A stretch of 54,229 nt of DNA, taken from NCBI GenBank assembly GCA_947642745.1, contig CANRTU010000031.1:1-54229 (forward strand). Reading direction: 5' to 3'. Under the pieces are notes generated by a model, which was not told the DNA's origin, did not search any database, and saw only the letters and a program-made list of their open reading frames with translations. The stretch is from an uncultured Eubacterium sp. GTDB lineage: Bacteria > Bacillota > Clostridia > Lachnospirales > Lachnospiraceae. Every line of letters starts with the position of its first letter. Position 1 is the stretch's first letter. A program made the position numbers and the translations under genes. This document shows positions 1-7,646 of this stretch, in pieces.

Positions 1-1366
1 TCCATGCGGTCATCAGATTGATCAGGCGTTCACTGCCCATTGCCGGATTAAGCCTTTTCACAAGTTCCGGACGCTGGGTTGCGATGCCCCAGTTACATTT
101 ACCGCTCTGGCAGGTACGGCACAGATGGCAGCCGAGAGCAAGCAGAGCGGCAGTAGCCACATAGCAGGCGTCCGCACCGAGCGCAATGGCTTTTACGACA
201 TCTGCCGCGCTTCGGATACTGCCTCCAGCAACAAGGGATACATTGTTGCGGATACTTTCATCCCGAAGTCTCTGATCAACGGCTGCCAGCGCCAGCTCAA
301 TGGGGATACCTGCATGGTCTCTGATTCTGGCAGGCGCAGCCCCGGTACCGCCGCGGAATCCGTCAATAGCGATGATATCAGCTCCGCTGCGGGCAATACC
401 GCTTGCGATTGCCGCAATGTTGTGTACGGCGGCAACTTTTACGATCACTGGTTTTTTATATTCCGTAGCTTCTTTCAGAGAAAAAACAAGCTGGCGTAAA
501 TCTTCGATGGAATAAATATCATGGTGGGGCGCAGGGGAAATGGCATCGGACCCTTCCGGGATCATACGGGTACGGGATATATCTCCTACGATTTTTTCGC
601 CGGGGAGATGTCCCCCGATACCTGGTTTTGCACCTTGTCCTATTTTGATCTCAATAGCCGCGCCTGCTTTCAGATAATCCGCATGGACGCCAAAACGTCC
701 GGAAGCTACCTGCACGATGGTATTTTCTCCATAACAGTAAAAATCTTCATGCAGACCGCCCTCTCCAGTGTTATATAAAGTTCCGAGCTCTGTTGCCGCA
801 AGTGCCAGCGACTTATGGGTGTTGTAACTGACAGAGCCGTAGCTCATGGCGGAGAACATAACCGGCATAGACAGCTCCAGCTGCGGAGGAAGTGTGCAGT
901 CTAATTTTCCATCTTTTGCGCGCTGTACTTTTGACGGCTTCTTTCCGAGATAAACTCTGGTTTCCATCGGTTCCCGCAATGGATCAATGGAAGGGTTCGT
1001 TACCTGTGAAGCGTTGATCAGGATTTTGTCCCAATAAACAGGGAACGGTTCTGGATTACCCATGGATGACAAAAGCACGCCGCCGCTGTTTGCCTGTTTA
1101 TAGATTTCTTTAATCGTTCCGGCTGACCAGTTGGCGTTTTTACGCAGGGTGCAGTCGCTTTTTACAATTTTTAAGGCTCTTGCGGAACAAAAAGAAACGC
1201 AGCGCTGGCAGTTTACGCATTTTGATTCGTCACACTTCATAATCCTGAGTTTTTCATCATAGCTGTGAGCTTCATTCGCACATTGCCGCTCACATACACG
1301 ACAGGAAACGCATCTGGATTCATTTCTGATTACTTCAAATTCCGGATAAATAAATTCAATACTCAT
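1..1366 (-). CDS. gltB: Glutamate synthase FMN/Fe-S subunit (GltB2-like), 3' end outside window
   Basis: Reads leftward off the window edge, leaving about 455 codons of a protein usually near 500. It makes glutamate from 2-oxoglutarate and the ammonia released by the glutaminase partner, in the cytosol. The N-terminus carries two 4Fe-4S ferredoxin motifs: C19-x2-C22-x2-C25-x3-C29 and C50-x2-C53-x2-C56-x3-C60. The FMN-binding alpha/beta barrel of glutamate synthase follows, with GIGGHLPG and GGTGAAP, and a Cys cluster C413-x2-C416-x2-C419-x4-C424 near the end typical of the 3Fe-4S site. The ATG overlaps the upstream stop by one base (TAATG), so the two genes are translationally coupled. This is the split, archaeal-type arrangement; a third (GXGXG) subunit may lie beyond position 1, which is inference. 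Confidence 0.93.
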   Translation of the reverse strand, partial: MSIEFIYPEFEVIRNESRCVSCRVCERQCANEAHSYDEKLRIMKCDESKCVNCQRCVSFCSARALKIVKSDCTLRKNANWSAGTIKEIYKQANSGGVLLSSMGNPEPFPVYWDKILINASQVTNPSIDPLREPMETRVYLGKKPSKVQRAKDGKLDCTLPPQLELSMPVMFSAMSYGSVSYNTHKSLALAATELGTLYNTGEGGLHEDFYCYGENTIVQVASGRFGVHADYLKAGAAIEIKIGQGAKPGIGGHLPGEKIVGDISRTRMIPEGSDAISPAPHHDIYSIEDLRQLVFSLKEATEYKKPVIVKVAAVHNIAAIASGIARSGADIIAIDGFRGGTGAAPARIRDHAGIPIELALAAVDQRLRDESIRNNVSLVAGGSIRSAADVVKAIALGADACYVATAALLALGCHLCRTCQSGKCNWGIATQRPELVKRLNPAMGSERLINLMTAW

Positions 1367-2460
1367 TAAAACGCACCTTCCTTTACCTGAACGACGACAG
1401 GCTCGCCGCCTGCCGGAGACCATATGTTTTCTGCATCTGGCTCTATGGTCCGGATAGCGGCTTCTTCACTGGCAATGAATACTTTATCGTCTTTTTCGCC
1501 GACTACCATGGAACGAAGCTTCAGACGGTCATTCAGAGCCATCAATCCGCCACTGAATCCAAAAACGATAGAGAAAGGGCCGGTAATCAGAAGGTCTGGA
1601 AACATAGTTCTAAGGTAAGTATGTTTCTTTTGATCCTCCAGATCTGTTTCTGCCGCAATGGTACTCCAGAACGGAGCGGCGATTACACTTGCGGATTCCA
1701 TGGGCGTAAGTCCCTGTATGCGGAGCAGGTAATCCATAATATAGGTAATGACTTCCGTATCGGTCTGGAGAGTGCATTTATAACCGAACATTTCAATAAA
1801 CCGGCGGTTTGCGTCATAGGAAGATATTTCTCCGTTATGTACGACGGAATAGTCAAGCAGTGTAAACGGATGCGAGCCGCCCCACCAGCCGGGTGTGTTT
1901 GTCGGATAACGTCCGTGCGCCGTCCAGGAATATCCTTCATATTCTTCTAATTTATAAAAGACGCCCACATCCTCCGGGAAACCGACCGCTTTGAACGTAC
2001 CCATGTTCCTGCCGCTGGAAAAGACGTAGGCGCCGGGCATTTCTGCGTTGATCTTCATAACTGTTTTTGCGACAAACTCTTTTTCTTCTAACTGTAAAGA
2101 CGCAAGAACAGATTTTAACGGTGTGGCAAAATATCTCCATATGACCGGCTCGTCTGTGATTTCCGGAATCTTTCGGGTTGGAATGATTTCTGACTGGACA
2201 ATTTCAAAGTGTTCTTTTAAAAAAGCTTCGCATTCCTTGCGTGTGCAGCGGGAATCAAAAAACATATGGAATGCATAAAAATCTTTATATTCAGGGTAAA
2301 TGCCGTAACCGGCAAAACCGCCTCCTAATCCGTTGGAACGGTCATGCATGGGTTTCATGGAATTTGTGATTATTTCACCGGACATCTTATTTCCGTCTTT
2401 GGAAATTACTGCTGAGATTGCGCACCCGGAAGGGATTCTTACCTGACCCTCGATTTTCAT
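1366..2460 (-). CDS. Glutamate synthase glutaminase subunit (GltB1-like, class II amidotransferase)
   Basis: 364 residues forming a stand-alone class II (Ntn) glutamine amidotransferase domain. It hydrolyses glutamine and feeds ammonia to the FMN subunit encoded next door. The probable nucleophile is Cys13 in PSGCAIS, so a 12-residue propeptide should be removed; this is inferred from the family, where Cys must be N-terminal. Other family signs are HGRYPTNT, the HPFTLLDYSVVHNGEIS block and the QTDTEVI block. The start is supported by AAAGGAAGG just upstream. It is first gene of a leftward operon with the FMN subunit. It is preceded by its own promoter and an ANTAR-like terminator leader, pointing to nitrogen-dependent antitermination. 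Confidence 0.9.
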   Translation of the reverse strand: MKIEGQVRIPSGCAISAVISKDGNKMSGEIITNSMKPMHDRSNGLGGGFAGYGIYPEYKDFYAFHMFFDSRCTRKECEAFLKEHFEIVQSEIIPTRKIPEITDEPVIWRYFATPLKSVLASLQLEEKEFVAKTVMKINAEMPGAYVFSSGRNMGTFKAVGFPEDVGVFYKLEEYEGYSWTAHGRYPTNTPGWWGGSHPFTLLDYSVVHNGEISSYDANRRFIEMFGYKCTLQTDTEVITYIMDYLLRIQGLTPMESASVIAAPFWSTIAAETDLEDQKKHTYLRTMFPDLLITGPFSIVFGFSGGLMALNDRLKLRSMVVGEKDDKVFIASEEAAIRTIEPDAENIWSPAGGEPVVVQVKEGAF

Positions 2461-2490
2461 AAACCTTGTACCTTCCTTTCAACATAAATC

Positions 2491-2556
2491 AAAAAAGCAA
2501 AGGCTCCGCTTTCAGGGCAGCTGATTCCTGCTCTAAAAATGAACGCCTTTGCTCAT
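2491..2556 (-). promoter_or_regulatory. ANTAR-type hairpin overlapping a terminator, leader of the glutamate synthase operon
   Basis: On the minus strand, ATGAGC (2556-2551) and GTTCAT (2544-2539) form a six-pair stem closing the hexaloop AAAGGC, with A at loop position 1 and G at position 4. Its 5' arm and loop are also the 5' arm (AGCAAAGGC) of an intrinsic terminator. The 3' arm GCCTTTGCT lies at 2504-2496 and is followed by a T6 run. The two folds exclude each other, as in leaders controlled by ANTAR RNA-binding response regulators. The sequence shows the folds; the protein partner is inferred. Only one such hairpin is clear here. Confidence 0.72.
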
Positions 2557-2564
2557 AGTTTATA

Positions 2565-2593
2565 TTTATACAGCGGATGATGTGTTTTGTCAA
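2565..2593 (-). promoter_or_regulatory. Sigma-A promoter of the glutamate synthase operon
   Basis: Minus-strand TTGACA (2593-2588), 17-bp spacer, TATAAA (2570-2565). Transcription would start about 2558, directly before the ANTAR-like hairpin. Confidence 0.8.
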
Positions 2594-2629
2594 TCTTTTT
2601 TTGGGACGATAGAAAAAATAAAAAAAAGA

Positions 2630-2658
2630 TTGACAAATAATTTTGAAAGGTGTATTAT
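2630..2658 (+). promoter_or_regulatory. Sigma-A promoter of glnA/glnN
   Basis: TTGACA at 2630-2635, 17-bp spacer, TATTAT at 2653-2658. The expected start near 2664-2666 places the first leader hairpin at the very 5' end of the transcript. It lies back-to-back with the glutamate synthase promoter, with about 36 bp between the two -35 boxes. Confidence 0.82.
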
Positions 2659-2667
2659 CCAACACGT

Positions 2668-2714
2668 AAAGGCAAGGGCGTCTTTGAGATGAAATTCTCA
2701 GAGGCGCTTTTTAC
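2668..2714 (+). promoter_or_regulatory. Glutamine synthetase leader module 1: A1/G4 hexaloop hairpin plus terminator
   Basis: AAAGGC (2668-2673) and GTCTTT (2680-2685) form a six-pair stem around hexaloop AAGGGC, with A1 and G4. The GTCTTT arm is reused in a rival stem, GCGTCTTTGAGA (2678-2689) with TCTCAGAGGCGC (2696-2707), followed by TTTTTA: an intrinsic terminator. The hairpin therefore acts as a candidate antiterminator. It is nearly identical to the second module 80 bp downstream. Confidence 0.72.
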
Positions 2715-2745
2715 TTTGTAAATGAAAGTACATACAACCTGACAC

Positions 2746-2810
2746 AAAAAGGCAAGGGAGTCTTTTGCGGCGCTGGGAAAAGCGCCTGGAAAGCCATCCT
2801 TGTCTTTTTT
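2746..2810 (+). promoter_or_regulatory. Glutamine synthetase leader module 2: A1/G4 hexaloop hairpin plus terminator
   Basis: AAAGGC (2748-2753) and GTCTTT (2760-2765) enclose hexaloop AAGGGA, again A1 and G4. The competing fold pairs AAAAAGGCAAGG (2746-2757) with CCTTGTCTTTTT (2798-2809), a 12-bp stem with one G-U. It encloses a GGCGC/GCGCC mini-hairpin and ends in a T run. Stabilising the small hairpin would break the terminator, only 20 bp before the start codon. The ANTAR assignment is inferred from loop rule and geometry. Confidence 0.75.
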
Positions 2811-2829
2811 AATTGAAAGGAGTGAGATT

Positions 2830-4926
2830 ATGAAGAATGTATCAGATTTTTTCGGATGTAATGTATTCGATGACAGAGTGATGAAAGCAAATTTATCAGC
2901 AAAGGTTTATCAATCTTTGAGAAAGACAATTGATGAGGGAGCAAAGCTTGATATCAGCGTAGCAAATGCAGTAGCGGCAGCCATGAAAGACTGGGCGGTG
3001 GATCATGGCGCTACGCATTATACGCATTGGTTTCAGCCCCTTACCGGCGTTACGGCAGAAAAGCACGACAGTTTTATTTCGCCATCCCCCGATGGCGGGG
3101 TGATTATGGAGTTTTCCGGAAAAGAGCTGATCAAGGGTGAACCGGATGCTTCGTCGTTTCCCTCCGGCGGACTCCGGGCTACTTTTGAAGCACGGGGATA
3201 CACAGCATGGGATCCTACTTCTTATGCGTTCATCAAAGGAAATACATTGTGTATTCCTACCGCATTCTGCTCTTATGGCGGAGAAGCTCTGGATAAGAAA
3301 ACGCCGCTGCTCCGTTCTATGGAAGCCTTAAGCAGGCAGGCAGTCCGTATTCTTCATCTGTTTGGAAACAACGATGTAAAATGTGTCCGCACATCCGTAG
3401 GACCGGAACAGGAATATTTCCTCATTACAAAAGAAATGTATGAACAAAGGAGGGATCTTCGATATACGGGCCGTACGCTTTTTGGCGCAAAACCGCCAAA
3501 AGGTCAGGAGATGGACGATCATTATTTTGGAGTGATCAGGCCTGGAGTTGCGGCCTATATGAAAGAATTGAACGAGGAACTCTGGAAGCTGGGCATTCTG
3601 GCAAAGACACAGCATAACGAAGTTGCCCCGGCACAACATGAACTTGCCCCTGTTTATACAACAACAAACATTGCAACAGACCATAACCAGCTGACAATGG
3701 AAATTATGCAGAAGGTTGCCGCAAAACATGGGCTTGTATGCCTGCTTCATGAGAAACCATTTGACGGAGTAAATGGAAGTGGAAAACATAACAACTGGTC
3801 TCTGGCTACGGATGGAGGCGTGAATCTGCTGTCGCCTGGCGAAACACCATACGAAAACGCACAATTTTTATTATTCCTGTGTGCGGTTATTAAGGCGGTG
3901 GACGATTATCAGGACCTGCTCCGTCTTTCTGTCGCAACAGCAGGAAATGATCACAGACTCGGGGCGAACGAAGCGCCTCCGGCAGTTATTTCTATTTTCC
4001 TTGGAGAAGAACTGAATGCGGTGCTGAAAGCGATTGAAACCGGTACTCCATATGAAGGAACTGAAAAAACACAGATGAAGCTGGGCGTGAACGTACTTCC
4101 AAAGTTTAACCGGGATAATACAGACCGGAATCGTACATCGCCGTTTGCGTTTACCGGAAATAAATTTGAATTCCGTATGCCTGGTTCCTCCAACAGCATT
4201 GCCTGCGCAAATATGATGCTGAACAGCGCAGTAGCAGAAAGTTTGAAAATCTATGCGGACAGACTGGAAAAAGCGGAGAATTTTGAAGAAGTACTGCATG
4301 AAATGATTCGCAGGACCATCAAAGATCATAAACGTATTATTTTCAACGGGAACGGTTATGACGACACATGGATTAAGGAAGCAGTGGAAAAGAGAGGACT
4401 TCTTAACTATCGTACAACACCAGATTGTATGCCGCATTTGCTGGATGAAAAAAATGTGAGGATGCTGACGTCTCACAAAGTATTTTCAGAAGCAGAGCTT
4501 AAGTCCAGATGTGAAATTATGCTGGAAAACTATTGTAAGACGGTTTTGATTGAGGCAAATACCATGATTGATATGGCAAAGACAGAGATTGCTCCCGCAG
4601 TAAGCGCATATGTATTGGAACTTGCAAACACAGCGGTGGCAAAAAAGACGGCCGATGATTCAATTTCACGCAGTTATGAAACAAAGCTTACGAAAAAACT
4701 TGCAGGATTGGAAGATCAGATTGCGGTTAAGACAGAAGAATTGGAAGAGGCAGTGATGAAACTGCGGGGTGCGGAAGATGTGGAAGCAGAATCTTATATG
4801 ATCCGGGATGCTGTTTTAGGAAAAATGGGCGAATTAAGGGCTGCCTGTGATGAGGCGGAAACGTTGACGGCAAAGAAATACTGGCCGTTTCCAGCTTATG
4901 GCGATTTACTGTCTGGCGTAAAATAA
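2830..4926 (+). CDS. glnN: Type III glutamine synthetase (GlnN family)
   Basis: 698 residues, the usual size for type III (about 700) and far larger than the 440-470 of type I. It catalyses ATP-dependent amidation of glutamate with ammonium in the cytosol. Recognisable blocks are [10 protein letters not shown] (glutamate/metal site), [25 protein letters not shown] and GANEAPPA. The block FRMPGSSNS follows, and then a C-terminal helical region (roughly residues 590-690) typical of GlnN. The start at 2830 is chosen because GAAAGGAGTGAG lies just upstream; the longer TTG-initiated frame from 2800 would begin inside the terminator stem. It is first gene of an operon with the ammonium transporter (36-bp gap), under the tandem leader modules. 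It lacks type I adenylylation features, so RNA-level control is the likely regulation. Confidence 0.97.
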   Translation: MKNVSDFFGCNVFDDRVMKANLSAKVYQSLRKTIDEGAKLDISVANAVAAAMKDWAVDHGATHYTHWFQPLTGVTAEKHDSFISPSPDGGVIMEFSGKELIKGEPDASSFPSGGLRATFEARGYTAWDPTSYAFIKGNTLCIPTAFCSYGGEALDKKTPLLRSMEALSRQAVRILHLFGNNDVKCVRTSVGPEQEYFLITKEMYEQRRDLRYTGRTLFGAKPPKGQEMDDHYFGVIRPGVAAYMKELNEELWKLGILAKTQHNEVAPAQHELAPVYTTTNIATDHNQLTMEIMQKVAAKHGLVCLLHEKPFDGVNGSGKHNNWSLATDGGVNLLSPGETPYENAQFLLFLCAVIKAVDDYQDLLRLSVATAGNDHRLGANEAPPAVISIFLGEELNAVLKAIETGTPYEGTEKTQMKLGVNVLPKFNRDNTDRNRTSPFAFTGNKFEFRMPGSSNSIACANMMLNSAVAESLKIYADRLEKAENFEEVLHEMIRRTIKDHKRIIFNGNGYDDTWIKEAVEKRGLLNYRTTPDCMPHLLDEKNVRMLTSHKVFSEAELKSRCEIMLENYCKTVLIEANTMIDMAKTEIAPAVSAYVLELANTAVAKKTADDSISRSYETKLTKKLAGLEDQIAVKTEELEEAVMKLRGAEDVEAESYMIRDAVLGKMGELRAACDEAETLTAKKYWPFPAYGDLLSGVK

Positions 4927-4962
4927 GCTGATAAATTTAACTTCTGAATGGAGGAAGAAGAT

Positions 4963-6720
4963 ATGGATGAAGCTATGAAAGCACTTGTGCAGGAAGCGGT
5001 ATCCGGCGAAGTGTTCGGAGTCTGGTTTTTAATTGGCGCCGCACTGGTGTTCTGGATGCAGGCAGGTTTTGCAATGGTAGAAGCTGGTTTTACCAGGGCG
5101 AAAAATACAGGAAATATCATTATGAAAAACCTGATGGATTTTTGTATCGGAACCGTGGTATTTATACTGATTGGTTTTGGCTTGCTGATGGGTGAAGACC
5201 TGTCCGGGGTTATCGGAAGGCCGGGTTTTGATTTGTTTACTGCATATGCGGCGTTTGATTATTCAAACTTTGTATTTAACCTTGTATTCTGCGCTACAAC
5301 GGCAACCATCGTATCCGGCGCAATGGCGGAACGTACAAAATTTCTTTCTTATTGTATTTATTCCGGTGTTATTTCTGCGCTGATTTATCCGGTTGAAGCA
5401 CACTGGATATGGGGAGGAGGATGGCTGGCGCGGCTTGGTTTCCATGATTTTGCCGGTTCCTGCGCAATCCATATGGCAGGCGGTATTTCCGCATTGATTG
5501 GTGCCAAAATTCTTGGTCCCCGTATCGGAAAGTTTACCAGAGATACGAGTGGAAAAGTTGTGAAAGTAAATGCGTTTCCGGGACACAACATTGCACTTGG
5601 AGCGCTTGGGGTATTTATTCTCTGGCTCGGCTGGTATGGATTTAATGGTGCGGCTGCAACTTCCATGGCGCAGCTTGGTTCTGTTTTTCTGACAACAACT
5701 GTTGCGCCTGCTGTGGCAACGGTTGTCTGTATGGTCTTTACGTGGATCAAATACGGAAAGCCGGATGTTTCCATGTGCCTGAACGCATCGTTGGCAGGAC
5801 TTGTGGCAATTACAGCGCCGTGCGATGTAACGGATGCATTCGGTGCAATTGCGATTGGAGCAGTTGCAGGTCTTTTGGTTGTATCTGGCGTGTGGCTTCT
5901 TGACCATGTGCTTCACATTGATGATCCGGTCGGAGCAGTTGCCGTGCATTGCATGAATGGGATCTGGGGTACGCTTGCAGTCGGATTATTTGCTACAGAT
6001 ACGGCTCCCGGGTACAGTATTGCAAATGCATCGGGAGAAACTTTAACTGGTCTGCTTTATGGTGGCGGGCCTGAATTGTTAAAACTTCAGTTTATCGGCT
6101 TTGCCAGTGTTTCGCTATGGACAGCAGTTACCATATCTATTACATTCCTTGTAATCAGAGCGGTTGCAGGTCTTCGTGCGGACAGAGAAGAAGAAATAGC
6201 TGGTCTTGATGCGACAGAACATGGTCTTACCTGCGCATATGCAGGTTTTGCAATGCTTCCAGAGTATATCGAAGAAGGAAACGATTTTGTGGCGGTTTCT
6301 GGTGATACCCCGGTTGCGGAAGCGATTCCGGTTAAGAAAGTTCCTGCATTTGAAGAAGGAACACCCAAATTTACAAAGATTGAGATTGTCTGCAGGGAAT
6401 CCAGATTTGAAACACTAAAGAATGCAATGATGAAGCTGGGAATTACTGGTATGACAGTATCCCATGTCCTGGGATGCGGAATTCAGAAAGGCAAACCGGA
6501 GTATTATCGTGGCGTACAGGTAGAAGCGAATCTTCTTCCAAAAGTACAGGTGAATATTGTAGTCAGTGCGGTTCCGGTGAGTCAGGTGATTGAAACAGCA
6601 AAGAAGGTACTTTACACAGGACATATTGGAGATGGAAAAATTTTTGTCTATGATGTAGAAAATATAGTGAAAGTAAGAACCGGAGAAGAAGGATTTGACG
6701 CCCTTCAGGATGTGGAATAA
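4963..6720 (+). CDS. amt: Ammonium transporter with C-terminal P-II (GlnK) domain
   Basis: 585 residues: an Amt/MEP/Rh channel with about 11 membrane segments (residues ~15-410), a linker, then a P-II domain from about residue 470. Amt blocks include QAGFAMVEAGF, an HMAGGISALIGA stretch and GHNIALGALGVFILW. The P-II part shows YYRGVQVEANLLPK at the T-loop and GHIGDGKIFVYDVENIVKVRTGE, the P-II signature. The tyrosine uridylylated in enterobacterial GlnB/GlnK (Tyr51) is Val520 here, while the Tyr46 equivalent is kept. The start at 4963 has GGAGGAAG 8 nt upstream; the 4948 ATG overlaps that site and is unlikely. Fusion would fix the usual GlnK gate in cis to the channel (inference). It follows glnN in the same operon. 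Confidence 0.96.
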   Translation: MDEAMKALVQEAVSGEVFGVWFLIGAALVFWMQAGFAMVEAGFTRAKNTGNIIMKNLMDFCIGTVVFILIGFGLLMGEDLSGVIGRPGFDLFTAYAAFDYSNFVFNLVFCATTATIVSGAMAERTKFLSYCIYSGVISALIYPVEAHWIWGGGWLARLGFHDFAGSCAIHMAGGISALIGAKILGPRIGKFTRDTSGKVVKVNAFPGHNIALGALGVFILWLGWYGFNGAAATSMAQLGSVFLTTTVAPAVATVVCMVFTWIKYGKPDVSMCLNASLAGLVAITAPCDVTDAFGAIAIGAVAGLLVVSGVWLLDHVLHIDDPVGAVAVHCMNGIWGTLAVGLFATDTAPGYSIANASGETLTGLLYGGGPELLKLQFIGFASVSLWTAVTISITFLVIRAVAGLRADREEEIAGLDATEHGLTCAYAGFAMLPEYIEEGNDFVAVSGDTPVAEAIPVKKVPAFEEGTPKFTKIEIVCRESRFETLKNAMMKLGITGMTVSHVLGCGIQKGKPEYYRGVQVEANLLPKVQVNIVVSAVPVSQVIETAKKVLYTGHIGDGKIFVYDVENIVKVRTGEEGFDALQDVE

Positions 6721-6937
6721 AAATCAGGACAGATAGAAACCGGCTGCAGATCCATGATGGGGTGGAATCAGACGGCTACAGTACCCTGGACGATTTGTTC
6801 CGGATATAAAAGTCCCGCCATGTATAACCAGTGAACGGACAGATAAAAATGAATTGGAAAATGTGCCCCGCAGGCCGGGTGATAATCAGAAATTAAATGA
6901 CGGAATATAAATTTGTAAGATAAAAGCATAAATGGAA

Positions 6938-6966
6938 GAATCCGTAAACAGAGGGATTCGTTTTTT
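6938..6966 (+). terminator. Terminator after the glnN-amt operon
   Basis: GAATCC (6938-6943), ten-base loop, GGATTC (6954-6959), then G and a T6 run. The stretch 6721-6937 upstream of it holds no convincing gene. Confidence 0.72.
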
Positions 6967-6987
6967 ACGATATTTTGCCGTAAATGC

Positions 6988-7016
6988 TTGCATTTTCCAG
7001 CTTATAGTGTTATTTT
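6988..7016 (+). promoter_or_regulatory. Probable promoter of the rimP-nusA-infB operon
   Basis: TTGCAT (6988-6993), 17-bp spacer, TATTTT (7011-7016). Matches are moderate, but it is the best candidate between the preceding terminator and rimP. Confidence 0.5.
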
Positions 7017-7041
7017 ATTAATTAAGAATATGGTAACTGTT

Positions 7042-7073
7042 AATTGAGAGTGGATTTCGGTCTGCTCTCAATT
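7042..7073 (+). promoter_or_regulatory. Leader hairpin before rimP
   Basis: AATTGAGAG (7042-7050) pairs perfectly with CTCTCAATT (7065-7073) around a 14-base loop. No T run follows, so this looks like a 5' UTR structure of the operon and not a terminator. Function unknown. Confidence 0.5.
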
Positions 7074-7139
7074 CACGTTGTGCCGGAATAACCGGCGCTT
7101 TACAGTACCAGACTGCGGATTTGTATCGGAGGTGTAAAA

Positions 7140-7607
7140 ATGTCAAGAAAAGTAGTATACGAACAGAAGACGGAGGAACTGATCTTACCTGTTCTGGAAC
7201 GGTATCATTTTGAATTAATAGATGTGGAATATGTGAAAGAAGGAAGTATCTGGTATCTTCGGGCCTATATAGATAAAGAAGGCGGAATTACAGTGAACGA
7301 CTGCGAAGCAGTAGCCAGGGAAATGAACCCTCTTCTGGATGAACTGGATTATATCGAGGGGTCCTATACATTTGAAGTCAGTTCGCCGGGACTGGGCAGA
7401 CCGTTAAAAAAAGAAAAAGATTTTATCAGAAATCTGGGAAAAGATGTGGAAATCCGTACTTACCGGCCCATCCGCCACGCAAAAGAATTCCGGGGCAGAC
7501 TAAACGCCTATGATAACCAGACAGTGTCCATCGTGACAGAAGAAGAGGAAGAGCTGACATTTGCAAGAAGTGAAATCGCCTTAATTCGTCAGGCACTGGA
7601 TTTTTAG
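7140..7607 (+). CDS. rimP: Ribosome maturation factor RimP
   Basis: 155 residues, the normal length. RimP binds the 30S precursor in the cytosol and helps late assembly of the small subunit. The N-terminal domain carries the VEYVKEG segment and the SSPGLGRPLKK motif (about residues 85-95) that marks the family; the C-terminal Sm-like domain covers about 95-150. The start has GGAGGTG upstream with good spacing. It is first gene of the conserved rimP-nusA-rnpM-ylxQ-infB-rbfA cluster and precedes nusA by 39 bp. Confidence 0.97.
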   Translation: MSRKVVYEQKTEELILPVLERYHFELIDVEYVKEGSIWYLRAYIDKEGGITVNDCEAVAREMNPLLDELDYIEGSYTFEVSSPGLGRPLKKEKDFIRNLGKDVEIRTYRPIRHAKEFRGRLNAYDNQTVSIVTEEEEELTFARSEIALIRQALDF

Positions 7608-7646
7608 TGCCATTGCTGCGGAATGCACAGATTAGGAGGAACAAAA

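Noticed and set aside
3328..4476. Long leftward open frames opposite glnN
   Set aside because: They mirror the codon pattern of the real gene, lack ribosome sites and have compositions unlike any recognised protein.
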